DNA of 64,000 nt from Pollenia angustigena (lineage: Eukaryota; Arthropoda; Insecta; Diptera; Polleniidae), in the NCBI GenBank assembly GCA_930367215.1, contig OV884059.1:64575393-64639392 (forward strand), read 5' to 3'. Both the position numbers and the translations under genes were made by a program. Within the stretch, counting starts at the first letter, position 1. Every line of letters starts with the position of its first letter. Of the stretch, positions 46,264 to 57,340 are shown one piece after another. Under the pieces are notes generated by a model. It was not told the DNA's origin. It saw only the letters and a list, made by a program, of their open reading frames with translations, and made no database searches.

Positions 46264-46604
46264 AAATTTTTCATTAAATTATTTTTATGAAGAAAGGAAT
46301 TTTTACAACATGAAAATTAATTAAAATTGTTATTGATAATCTTTCATTCTTGACGTGGCTGGGGCTCGAACCCCGGCCGGCAGGTTACCATGACATGTTT
46401 CGATTGCAACCACTCAATCTCCTCAGATGGATTTGCCGTCTTACACTCGCAGCCATCGACGACTGCTGACGTCAATAGTCAAACATCAATCCTTAAACCA
46501 AATTGTATTCTAACATTCAATGAAAGATTATCAATAACAATTTTAATTAATTTTCATGTTGTAAAAAATTCCTTTCTTCATAAAAATAATTTAATGAAAA
46601 ATTT
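46264..46604. repeat. Inverted arms of about 85 bp around the tRNA-like core, copy 2
   Basis: 46264-46348 is almost the exact reverse complement of 46519-46604; shared words include CATGAAAATTAATTAAAATT. The 170 bp centre holds the tRNA-like core (46354-46434). Copy 1 upstream has only the left arm. Confidence 0.88.
46354..46434 (-). ncRNA. tRNA-like SINE core, copy 2
   Basis: Same A-box-like and B-box motifs as copy 1. It differs only by a few bases nearby (for example CTGACG in place of CTAACG downstream on the plus strand). Lying inside inverted arms, it resembles the loop of a large hairpin. Confidence 0.5.
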
Positions 46605-47479
46605 GTTAAATTTTAATGAAAGTAAAATCAAAAGAAATGACAAAATGTCATCAGTTTTGTTATTGTCATATACATATGTATATGACATACATTTATTTTG
46701 TTAATTAATTCAAGAGTTGGATTTCGTGATTATGTTTTTCTTTTTACGTTAGTTTCGTCTCTTTTATCGTTTTTTTTTTCTATATACTTATATACGTATG
46801 TAGGCATATGTTTTAATAAAAAATCATAAATTGGTGTAATATTCAAGAAAAGTATGCAGAACAAACTCATATGTATACATACATATGTATAATGTGTTAA
46901 TTAAATTTTCGTGGTTTCTTTTGAGAAGTTTATCTTCTTCTTTTCTTTAAATTTAGTTATTGCGTTTCATTTCTGAGAAAACAACACCAAACCTGCCCAT
47001 CAATGAACGTAATCCAAAATATGTATAACGTGTATAATCGCTTCTTCATGAAACTACTATTGTGGATTAAATTCATTGACCAGTGCTTGGTTTTGGTCTT
47101 AATGAACGTACGCAAGAAAATACTACAATTATAAAGTAAAAGTTATGTTCACTCACCCAGTTAAACAATGTATTTCGATGAGGCCTCCTCGAGATCGATG
47201 GCGTTGTGGGATACAGATGCGTACTTTCTTTTTGTTTTGCTGTGCTATAATTTAACTATTTACAAAGTTTGATCTTGCATAAAAGTAATTAGAAATAAAA
47301 AAAATTATTTGCGATTAAAATTAGTCTAAATGCAGAATAACGTTATTTATTAGTAAGTTACACTTGTGGTTTTTCTCTCCAGATATCCAGTTTAACTAAT
47401 AGGTTAATAGACGTCTCCCAGCTTTTAAAGAGCCCTATATTCTGTTTAGGTCATCTTAGGTTCACATTCACGGAAATAT

Positions 47480-47840
47480 ATATACCGATGGCAAACTATG
47501 GAAAGGTAGGTGTCGCAACAAATCACGTATAAGTCTTGTTCGGTGTGTATTTCGGTCACCAGGTTAAGATGTTTTTTTTTTCTTCCTATGCAACACGATC
47601 TGCCTTTTTCGTATTTTTCGTTCAATTAAAGAATTCGGGATTCTTGGGAACTGTCTAAGCTTAATCCCCAAATATTCATGGCTTGTGTTTATACGGGAAA
47701 AGAAGGAAAACGTGGCCTTTAGCGATTCCTTAAACTCGCTTATTTGGGCAGAACGAATTAGCGACCGAGTTCAGGAAACTTCTCTGGCATTGGGTATATC
47801 AATGCACATGCACGTGATGTTTAGGTTAACCTGGTAGGCA
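47480..47840 (+). pseudogene. Possible RNase H remnant of a non-LTR element
   Basis: IYTDGKLWKG at about 47485 resembles the first RNase H motif (YTDGSK) of R1/jockey-type ORF2. Scattered later pieces (FSDS at about 47715, SDRVQETSLALG at about 47765) fit the order of the domain, but frames change and stops intervene. This is a weak call; chance similarity is possible. Confidence 0.25.
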
Positions 47841-48799
47841 GCAGAATTCTATAGGGTTGTTTGAATTTTTTTTAAATTTATTTTGTAAAGGGCTATATCG
47901 TCACTTACCACAGTGTTACACAACTTAAGCTTGCCGTAATGCCAAGAAAACCGAATTGGAAGGCATCCCAAAATCCTTAGAAGAATAAATTACTTCGATT
48001 TTTTCCGAAAGGCCACTTAAACATAACAATGCAACAATCCGAAATAACGATGTAATTACCAATAAAATATTTTTTTAATTTAATTTGTGGCTTGTACAAT
48101 TATTAAACGATGTCTATTCTTCTTAAAGGTTGATATGATAGAAAAAGGAAATAGTCGACATTTTCTTCATATTAATTAACTTCGATGAAATTCATCACAT
48201 TTATGCAACGTTAGCCATTCACAATCATTATGGTGTAAAATCGCCATTTGGCCTACCGACTGACCCACAATATATAGTCGAACAAATCCCTGGCTGTTAA
48301 CTTTCCCTATTGTTAGGTTTCCCCATTTTGTTACCTAGCTTTAATATGCAACTCCCTGGTTGAGTTTTTCCCTCGTTACCATGCATGTTTACAGTATATG
48401 TTTATAAACACTTTAACAAAACGATTTCATGTATCAAAACTCTAGTTCAGTAAACAAAGTTGATAACATTCAAACATTGAAATATACATGCATAAATTAA
48501 TATTGGGTATGAGTGTTAATCTTTTCTTTTCATTCCATTCAAAGGTAACTTTTTTTTTCTTAAATGTTCGCTACAGTATTTTGGGGATATTCTGTAGATG
48601 GTTTATGTTAAGTTCGCACGCCCAGGGGTAACGGAGATATAGCATTTAGATTTTCTTATATATTTCCATACGAATATCAATAAAATGCCCTCCATTTTGA
48701 ACTCCTATTAAAAGGCTTGACCGATTTTTATGAAATTTTGTTAGGCATGTGAATAGTTCGTAAAGTTTATTTTATGTCGCTAGAGGGTGCAAAATAGGG

Positions 48800-49730
48800 C
48801 ATTACCTCCCCCTCCCTATACATTCATAACTAATCAACCGGTTTTTTTAAAATTTGACATGCAGACACAGTAACATCGTAAAGGAAATAGGGAATAGGGC
48901 GTAAAATAGGTCAAGAGGGGTAAAAGCTCCCCCACCCTATCTATATCTTCTTAACATATTAATCGATTTCTTGAAACCCAACCGGGTTTTTAATACAAAT
49001 GGGACAATATGTCCCACTAGTATCGAAACTATGTACAAATCTTATAAAAATGTGCTCAAAATTGGCAACCGTTACTTCTTTGATAAACTAACACAAAAAG
49101 TTCGACTGGAACAATTGAAAACGTGACTTTTTTACTTTAAAGAACTAATCGGATCATTCAAACATTGTCTGGGATGTATTATCCCAATAGGACCCCCAAT
49201 AGGGTTAGAGCGTTAAATAGGGAAAGAGGGGTAAAAGTTCCCCCTCTCCAAGATTCTTAAAATTTTGCATGCAGACACTGTAACATCTGAAAGGATATAC
49301 GGAATAGAGCGTGAGATAGGGCAATAACGGTAAAAGCTTCCCTTCCCTATATCTTCTTAACCATACAACTGCTTGTCTTGATTTTTATAATTTAGGGCGT
49401 TAAATAGAGCAAGAGGGTTAAAAGCTACCCCCCCCCCCCCCCCCCCCACCCAATAACTTCTTAACTCATCAACAGGTTTTCTTAAAATTTGGCATGCAGA
49501 CACTGTAAGATCTAAAAAAAAACAGAGTATGAAATAGGGCAAGAGAGGTAAAAGCTCCTCCTACCTATATCTTCTTAACTAATCAACTGATTTTCTTGAA
49601 ATTTGGCAGGCAAATAGTATAACATCTGAAAAGAACTATAGTCTATAATTTAAGTTATCTTCTTCTTATCAACCGGTTTTTTAAAATTTGGCATGCAGAC
49701 ACTGTAACATCTGAAAGATATAAGTTATGG
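48800..49730. repeat. Degenerate minisatellite in the Helentron 3' region
   Basis: Five or six units of about 140 bp share ATTTGGCATGCAGACACTG, TAACATCTGAAAG, ATAGGGCAAGAG, GTAAAAGCTCCC and ATCTTCTTAAC. One unit contains a run of 20 C (49428-49447). Confidence 0.8.
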
Positions 49731-49758
49731 CAAAACAACGTTTGTCGGGTCAGCTAGT

Positions 49759-49979
49759 GGTAGTATAAATTCTGATTTTACTTTCATTCAAAAACTTTCT
49801 TTATTGAATATGTAAATATTTAATTCTTTCATTATTAAAAATTTTTTATAGAGCGCTATTTTGCAAAGAGTAATTTTGATAAATATTTTCATTCAAACAA
49901 ATAAAAAGTTTGTTGAATTAAAATTTTATTTTTAGCAAACGGTGTTTTTAAAAATTTTCTTGAGATATTTTTTTCTGTA
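49759..49979. mobile_element. MITE family X, right half of the split copy
   Basis: The sequence from TAGTATAAATTCTGATTTTA onward corresponds to the reverse complement of the left part of 26709-27083 and ends TTTTTTTCTGTAT. An extra 50 bp near 49830 is not in the other copy. Together with 44532-44726 it rebuilds most of the unit. Confidence 0.7.
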
Positions 49980-50146
49980 TAATCAAGCTATTTGTAAACG
50001 ATTTGAAACCTTTTTATTTTTTAACCTTTTCTATTTATTTATTTTATTTAACCTTTTTGAAACCAAATCCAAACGTCAAGAATACTTTAAGAAAGAACAA
50101 CAAAATAGAACAACAAATAAAAAATAAAATTGTTTTTTTCAGGACA

Positions 50147-50329
50147 TTAAAGGTGTGCTCCAAATAGGCACAATGCAAATTGTGTGGGAAATAAAAAGAA
50201 CGCTTTATGAACGCATATAGTTTTCTTGCAGTTTTTGCAACTCCAAGGGCTTCTGTTTTTGCAGAGGACACAACGTATACACCCTGAAAGCTCTTCGGAA
50301 ACGTGGTCGGTGAGAAAACTCATAAACAT
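50147..50329 (-). pseudogene. Possible piggyBac-like transposase tail
   Basis: A 60-residue minus-strand ORF carries C-x2-C, then C-x2-C, then C-x-H and a late C (CVLC, CKNC, CVH). This resembles the cysteine-rich C-terminal finger of piggyBac-type transposases. Nothing of the catalytic domain is seen upstream, so it is at most a fragment. A short unrelated Cys-rich ORF is an alternative. Confidence 0.3.
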
Positions 50330-50587
50330 TGTTTTTATTCAAACTAACATTTTATTTCAAAAACTAATTTGGTTTATGTGTTGTTATTTATTCGAATAAA
50401 ACCACTTAACAGGTGTTTTTTTAAATGATTAATCGAAAACCGGGTTTTTTAAAATAGCAACTATTCGGAAAATTCGAAAATCGGGTTTTCAAAAAAGTCG
50501 AACAATCGATCTCCCTAGTATATAGACATGATCGTAAAAAAGCAAAAATTTCTAATATACGAAAGGCTTATAAGTCCCTTTAGGTCA

Positions 50588-50849
50588 TATCTGTAGTGTT
50601 CATGGGCAACCGCGTATGTCTATTTTTTCGATTTTGAAATGTTGATGCTATATTGCTTAATTTTAAGCGCTCTTTACATTTTTTAAAAAATTTTTAAAAA
50701 CAGATAGACCCATTCCGATGTTTTAACTCAATTACAAAGTTCAAAAGGTGCAATATCTAACCCATAGTTTGAACTAGAATAGTTTTTTCGGCTCTCCTGA
50801 AAAATTTTATTTTAAGACATACGCGGTTGCCCATGAAAACCACAGATAT
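50588..50849. mobile_element. Small foldback element, about 36 bp inverted ends
   Basis: ATCTGTAGTGTTCATGGGCA with ACCGCGTATGTCT following is inverted at the right end with two or three mismatches. The interior is about 190 bp and non-coding. Confidence 0.7.
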
Positions 50850-52211
50850 TTAAGATCCACATAGTTTGAGGACATTTTAGAAATTATTAATGTGTAAATC
50901 AGTAAACTCTTCATAATTTTACATCAACATTATTAGCTTGGTAATTTTATTTAAGATGTTATATTTTCATTAATGTTTGGACTTATTGAAGATTTAAGCG
51001 CAAAAGCTTATTAATTGAAAATCGCAAAATGCCGCTTTACTTTACTTGTATCTTGTTTTCGACATAAATGGTGTTAGACACACCATATACTTTTGATGTA
51101 TGTTGAAATCAATGTATCACACGTTTTCTGCCATATACTATAATTTTTTACCTTCCTAAATATTTCATCGTTAATGTCCATCAACCATAAATCCAAATAA
51201 CAAAATAATTCGGTTATAATTATGACTTTCCATTAACGGCAACAAAATAGGGGTTTATTTTATACACGCTTGCCGTGTAAACCATGTCATGGTCTTGTTT
51301 ACCATTTTATGGCTTTTCATAATATTCGGCCATAAAACTCTTTATGTGCTTGCAAAGAAACCAACAAAAAATTTACAGAAACACTAATAAAATCCAACAA
51401 ACATTATTTGGAGTAAAAAAGCTCATTCCTCTTAAAGGTTTTCGTTTTGTTTTATTCCTCTTCCATACTTTGGTGACAATAAGCGTTAATTCAACTACAT
51501 TTCAATCACAAATCACTGCCCAAGTAACTGAAAAAAGTTGTTAAAACACAGAAACAACACAAAATACCAAAACAGAAATTCGTAAACTCGCACACATGTA
51601 CAGAATGAAAGCAAATAATCTGTTATCCTTTAAATATGCAAACATACATAAAGATTATTACTGATTATTGTATCCTTAGAACGTCTTTAAAGAGTCCTAT
51701 AGGTAACTTTAACTCATCTTGGCAATGTTTCCATGGCTACAAACAAAAGCATGTGTTTGTGGATGAGTTCAAACAATTTTGTGTTTCTATGTGTAATTGT
51801 GTATACGAGTTTATTGTATTTCATCAAGTCAGCCATCATTTGCCTCTTAAAAGGAAAAGGAAAAATATACTGAACAAATAATTCTGAACTTGTTCACAAT
51901 TTTGTCACAGACGGCACATCATCGCCATCAGCACATCTAACAATGTGTGTTCGTGTGAATATTTGTTGGTTCATTGTGCCTTAGTTTGTTCAGAACTAAG
52001 GTGGAGGTAAAAGCAACAAAAAAAACCCAATTACCGAAATCATAGGGGGTCATAAAACTCCATAATCTATCAGATCTTTTACCGTTCCTTTCGCTTTTTC
52101 TTTTATTTTGAAAATATGTTTGAAATCATAAAAACAAAACATTCCTTTATTTTATGAGTGTTAAAGTAACGATTACTAGTCCTTGTGTGTAATAAAATTA
52201 AAATTCTAATG
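50850..52211. other. Spacer, nothing recognised
   Basis: AT-rich sequence with short ORFs lacking motifs (for example 51344-51544 and 51636-51881). No repeat structure was found. Confidence 0.35.
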
Positions 52212-52219
52212 GAATTCTT

Positions 52220-52415
52220 CAAGGCGAATTCATGCAAACGGTGGTGTCGATACTACAACAATTAACAACACCAAAAACACGAAAATGTATTTTGTTGCTG
52301 CTTTCGTTGGCCGATAAGTCAAAAACACAAGTAACTTTTGACATTCCTCTCTCTAATTAAAAAAAAAGTAGCACAGCTGTGCTTTCAACACCACCTGAAA
52401 AATGAATTCGCCTTG
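52220..52415. mobile_element. hAT-like MITE, 8 bp target duplication
   Basis: Inverted ends CAAGGCGAATTCAT (14 bp perfect) flank 196 bp. GAATTCTT occurs immediately outside both ends (52212-52219 and 52416-52423). The centre includes the palindrome AGCACAGCTGTGCT. Because the target word resembles part of the terminal repeat, the insertion site may have been chosen by similarity. Confidence 0.85.
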
Positions 52416-52423
52416 GAATTCTT

Positions 52424-53676
52424 CTTTTAAAATCTTTTATTATACATAATTTGAGAGTCAACTTAAAAATTCAAATACAGCCATATAATTTTGATAAACT
52501 GGTTTTTTCTGCCCAAAGGAGTAGTTAAATGAAAGTAAATAAGACAGTTCTTTCAAAGTTATCTAGGGAAAAACATTTTTAGGAACTTTAAATCTTATTA
52601 TTAACCAATCGATGTTATAAAAACAAAAATGGTGATGAACAATTTTGGACACGAGTTCATTTCTTGTTCTGTGGTTATAAATAATTTCACTCAGGAATTT
52701 AACTACAAAACACAATCAAATTGTAAAATGTATTTTAACTCCGATTTCCTCTGGTGTTGTTGGTATCATCTAAAGAATGTTGCACCTTTTGGAATTGCAT
52801 TTTCCGGGGAAATCAGGTGCAGTCAATATCTATAATTCGCCAAAAAAAAAACCAAAATTGATAAATGTCAGAAGATCTTAACGTTCTCTTGATATAACGG
52901 CTAACTAGAGCTAATATGCCGTAGCACGGAAGTCAGTAGCCTCCGGTTGCATTCTGTATACTTTTTGCGGGAAATTCTTTCCATGTTTCTGGAAGATTGT
53001 ATTTGCGAAAGATTCGCTTTTCCGCAGAAAAGTTGCTTTCGGTCATCACGTAGAGGTTTTTCTTTACTATTCAAAGTCGCTGGAAGGAATATCGTGAAAA
53101 TTAATTTTCAAATTTTCTTTTGGAAAAGAATTTTTAAGTTAGAGTAAGATAAAAAGTAAAATTCTTTAAGGGGTTCTATTATACATGACTCAAACTATGC
53201 GACGTAACCCTGCATGCAACAAGATTCGTATTTTGGTTAAATTCTCTTCGAAAACCCGTACACGTTCAGACGTTACGTTAATTGCTGCAAGGCACTGGCT
53301 ATGATCTGCCGTTTTACAATTAAATTAAAATTTAGTTAATCCATTTCCAAAATGTTTACGAAATATAATAAAGAGGCACATCAAATTGTGGCTTGAAGTA
53401 ACATTTCGTGCAACATTGTTTACCTCGGAAGCGTGTTTACAACTATCGACCAAATTTCTCTTTAATGAAATATTTTTGTGTAACATTTCGCATAGTGTGA
53501 ACAAGTCTAAAATTAGATGTCTCCTGATTCAAACAGATTTTATGATATGTTGTGTATTTATAACCAAGATGACCGTTTCTAATTTCGAAACTTTGGCTCG
53601 TGCCATTCTGCTGTTATAAAGAATAATGTCTTTGTATGGGAGGTACGACTTCCACTTCTCCAATCCCGCTCATTTT
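52424..53676. other. Spacer, with an old repeat copy at its right end
   Basis: No gene recognised. The stretch 53530-53640 (ACCAAGATG to TTGGCTCG and TTCTGC) resembles 55080-55145 plus 56593 onward, and so supplies an uninterrupted homologue of the site where the hAT element at 55145 inserted. Confidence 0.45.
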
Positions 53677-54961
53677 GGTACCCTCCACCACAATTAGTTA
53701 GAGTGTATACTAAGTTTGTCATTCCGTGTAAAATTTTTGTATTATTCATCTCAGACCCCATAAAGTATATATATTCTGGGTCCTTGAGTAATTCTTAGTC
53801 GATTTAGCCATGCCCGTCTGTTGAAAACACGCTTACTTTCGAAAAACTCAAAAGAAATAAACAACCTTGGTGTCAAATTGCTTTTAGTTATCCTAAGCAG
53901 TTTAAGATTAAAATCCAGAAAAATCGGTTCGGTAGGATCAGAACTATGAATCAAAATGTGGAACCACCACCTAAAAAAATTGATAATTTTGTTACAAAAA
54001 GTAACATAAATGGTGGAAAAATGTACGAAATGATATAAGATTTTGCATAAATTCGTTTCATTCGACTGGAAATCACGATGTAAAATTTCGCGAAGAGCCG
54101 CCCATAATTTACACTAGGCCCCATATAAGCCCTACTCCCGGAAAACAGTATAGTACGCCTAAAACCCTAATTAATAATGCTATCATTACAAATTTTGGCA
54201 CGTCACAGTTTTATAGGACTAGAAACAAGTCTGTAAAATTTCGTGAAGATCGGTCCATAATTTACCCTAGGCCCCAAATAAACCCTACTACCGGAAAACA
54301 GTTTAGTACGCCTAAAACCATAATTAATAGCGCTATCATAACAAAATTTGGCACTTCGCAGTTTTTTACGACTAGAAATATCACTTATAAATTTCGTGAT
54401 GATCGGTCCACAATTTACTATAGGCCATATATGAAGCCCACTCTGGTAAATTAATTAAATACGCCTCAAACCGTAGCACATATATTTATTGTGGTAAAAT
54501 TTCTTCCAACTTAGTTTCATATGGATAGAGAATATTTTATGAATTTTGTGATATACGGTCCATAATTTACCTTAGATCCATATATATAGCAGCCTTCACT
54601 GTAAACGCTAAAACTAATTTCACCGCTGTTTTGAAATTTATTGAAATTTATGTTTTTAATACTAGAAATCATTCTGCAGTATTTTAGGATAATTGGTTCA
54701 TAACTTACCATGGCTCCAATATAAATTACCCTCCTGAAAATCATTTAAAAAAAAGCATAACATTTTCTGATTGTCAGTCGCTAATTTAATATACATATGT
54801 CTAAGCCGCAACCAATTTTAATGCTGATGTTTGCTTTTATAAAGATAAATTAATAACAAATAGATATCATGTGGATCCAATAGATAGCTCATATAGATAT
54901 AGATCGGTGGAGGGTATCAAAGATTCGGCACAGCCGAATATAGCACTCTAACTTGTTTTTT
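53677..54961 (+). repeat. Fly-type dispersed repeat with internal 150 bp tandem units
   Basis: It starts TACCCTCCACCAC and ends ATTCGGCACAGCCGAATATA...ACTTGTTT. Near the left end lies CCCATAAAGTATATATATTC then TCGATTTAGCCATG. From about 54065 to 54745 there are four degenerate units with AAATTTCGTGAAGATCGG and CCATAATTTACC. I associate this family with calyptrate genomes; its class is not clear from the sequence. Confidence 0.6.
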
Positions 54962-55144
54962 AAATGTTGTGTATTGACACCCCATCTATGTGTACAACAT
55001 TTGGACCATTTTTCTCTAAATGTTTTTAGATAAAAATCAATTTATTTTGTGCCATGCCCACTCAAATTTTGTCGGATGTAGTATATTAATAACCAAGATG
55101 GTTGTGCCTCATCTGGAAACCTTGGCTCGTTTCGTTCTGCAGAT

Positions 55145-56592
55145 CAGAGTTGGGGGTAGTGCACTAAATTTGCAGTTTCCACTAAAAGTTAGTGATAGTT
55201 CAAAATTTTTCACTATCACTATTAGCTATTTAGTGGTGAGTTGCAAAATAACAGCCTCACTAAGCAATAGTGGCACCGGTACAAGAAAGTTTTTCACTAA
55301 AATTTATTAAGTGATTGTGATAAACTTTTTTTTACACCTTAGTGCAAATTGTTTTTCTCCACTAACAGGATAGTGGAAATATATAATCATTCACTAATGT
55401 TAATGGAACTCAAAAATATACATCATTATATTGAATTATTTTATACTTTTATACCACAATAGTGGAGAGGGTATTATGCATTTGTGCTGATGTGTGTAAC
55501 ACCTTAAAGTATACCAATCTACTCAGAATCACTTTCTGAGTCGAACTAACGATGTCCGTCCGGCTGGCAGGCTGGCTGGCTGTCCATCTAACCTTGTGCG
55601 CAAAGTACAGGTCGCAATTTTGGAGATAATTTGATCAAATTTGGGTCATAGGTTCTTATTGGCACAAGGACCAAGCCGCATCGTAGGACCACGATGGAAG
55701 ATAGGGGGAAATTTCTTCCTCTCAGAAATTATCAAACCGATTTTAATGAAATTTAAAACATAGATAGAACCGTATCTATATGGACACAAAATGTATAAAT
55801 TTAAAAAAAAAATTGGACCACGAGGGGAGGTAGGGGCAATTTCTGCCTCTCAAGCCGATTTTAATGAAATTTAAAACAGAGATAGATCCATATCTATAGG
55901 GACACATTAGCTTTACAGTTTTTAAGAAATAGGACCACAAGGGGAGGCAGGGGGCAATTTCTGCCTCTCACAAACTTTCAAACCGATTTTCATGAAGTTT
56001 ATAAACATAGATAAATCCATATTTACATGGACACATAAGCATGATGTATTTTTAAATACTGTGGTGTAGGGTATCATATGGTCGGGCTTGACCGACTATA
56101 CTTTCTTACTTGTTTATTTTTATTAAATGTATTTCTTTATTATGATATATTAGGTTATTATTGATTAGGTTATATTCCGATATACGTTATCAAATTATAT
56201 TAATACAAATTAAAGTTGCTAAGATTTTAATTCCCGAAATTTACTTTACTTAACAATTTAAAGTTTTTATTTTATTTTTTTTATATAGGTACAATAAATA
56301 AATCAATAAAATGGAAATCTTTTGTACTATATTTTCAATTTGTTTGGATTATTTCTATAAACATTATTTTTTGAGATTTTAGTGAATATAATATAATTAA
56401 AGTATTCATGTAGTGACTGTTAAAAATTTGCATTATTTTTTTGTAGTGCAAAATTTTTTTAGTGGTAGTTAAAATATTTTTCACTACCACTATAGTGGTG
56501 AAAAATAGTGGAAAATCAAAATGTTGTCACTATAGTGGGATTTAGTGGAAACCTTAGTGCACTAAATATTTAATGCACCAACCCCAACTCTG
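55145..56592. mobile_element. hAT-like element, CAGAGTTGGGG ends, 8 bp target duplication
   Basis: CAGAGTTGGGG at 55145 is inverted at 56582-56592, and CTGCAGAT flanks both ends (55137-55144 and 56593-56600). TAGTG/CACTA words are dense near both ends, like subterminal sites. No transposase is present. A dispersed repeat (55447-56115) sits inside. The uninterrupted flank sequence recurs near 53600. Confidence 0.88.
55447..56115 (+). repeat. Dispersed repeat, copy inside the hAT element
   Basis: It runs from ATACCACAATAGTGGAGAGG to GACTATACTTTCTTACTTG. A GGCTGGCAGG-rich core at about 55560 and three degenerate 120 bp units (GGACCAC, AATTTCTGCCTCTC, CCGATTTTAATGAA) lie inside. The copy at 56882-57340 is inverted. 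Confidence 0.75.
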
Positions 56593-56881
56593 CTGCAGAT
56601 ATACAAAAAACTTTAATAATTTCTTCCCTTATCCTGCCATATATTAGAAATTATGCGTAGTGACAACCCAGTTAAAAGTTTTTGTGCATGCATAAATATG
56701 TAAATATTTATGTAGTCATATGCATTTGTAAATAACCTTAATCTATGGCCTATCAATATTTGACAACTAAATATTTGAAAGCTTTAACAATGATGACATA
56801 CAACATAACTCAGGTACATGTCATAGTCGACAATTATGTAAAAATGTACCTATAAAAAGTAATAAAATCGCACCTATAAGT

Positions 56882-57340
56882 AAGTAATAAAGTATAGTTG
56901 ATTCAGCCCGACCACATGATACCCTACACTACAGTATATTAAAACTAATGTTTCTAGTGTACCCACGGGCAATCATGGACCCCCATGTCATGAAAAACAA
57001 AAATTATTTTGTTTGCATTAAAATAAGTTTGCACCAAATTTAATCTAAATACCAACATAATAAGAAGTTTTATGACACAAAGACCCTATTCCGCAAATAT
57101 TCTTGTATGGGGGCTATGTATATATTCTTTGTCCTTGTGCCAATTGAAATGATCTCTAAAATTTCGACCTGTACTTTGCACACAAGGTTTACATGGACAG
57201 GCAGCCAGCCTGCCAGCCAGCCAGCCAGACGGACATCGTTTATTCGAAGCAGAAACTGATTCTAAGTCGATCGGTATAGTTAAAGGTGGGCTTGGCAATA
57301 TTTAATACCCTCTCCACAATTGTGGTGTGGGTATAAAAAG
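56882..57340 (-). repeat. Dispersed repeat, inverted copy
   Basis: The reverse complement starts ATACCCACACCACAATTGTG and shares GATGTCCGTCTGGCTGGC, AAAGTACAGGTCG and GGGTATCATGTGGTCGGGCT with 55447-56115. It is shorter, with one or two internal units. ORFs in it are motif-free. Confidence 0.75.

Larger units (their letters stand above)
45604..46517. repeat. Direct duplication of 347 bp (45604-45950 and 46171-46517)
   Basis: The copies are almost identical, offset by 567 bp. Each holds an AT-rich arm followed by a G/C-rich tRNA-like core. The 220 bp between them is unrelated AT-rich sequence. Confidence 0.9.
44727..49758 (+). mobile_element. Probable 5 kb Helentron inserted in MITE X
   Basis: It begins TCTATATATAAAAAAAG, as does the short Helentron at 27517, and ends ACGTTTGTCGGGTCAGCTAGT. 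The same MITE is interrupted exactly at these two points, with about 35 bp of the MITE lost. Near the 3' end lie five or six degenerate units of about 140 bp (48800-49730), an organisation typical of Helentrons. No Rep/helicase or other Helentron protein was recognised, so it is non-autonomous or has been filled by other insertions, including the duplicated tRNA-like block. The alternative is two unrelated Helentron fragments in one MITE. Confidence 0.6.

Noticed and set aside
45787..46434. Functional tRNA genes in the duplicated block
   Set aside because: A and B box-like motifs exist, but the acceptor and anticodon stems do not form. A tRNA-derived SINE head is a better explanation.
57086..57298. 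70-codon minus-strand ORF with Cys residues
   Set aside because: It lies wholly inside the dispersed repeat 56882-57340 and corresponds to its GGCT-rich core.
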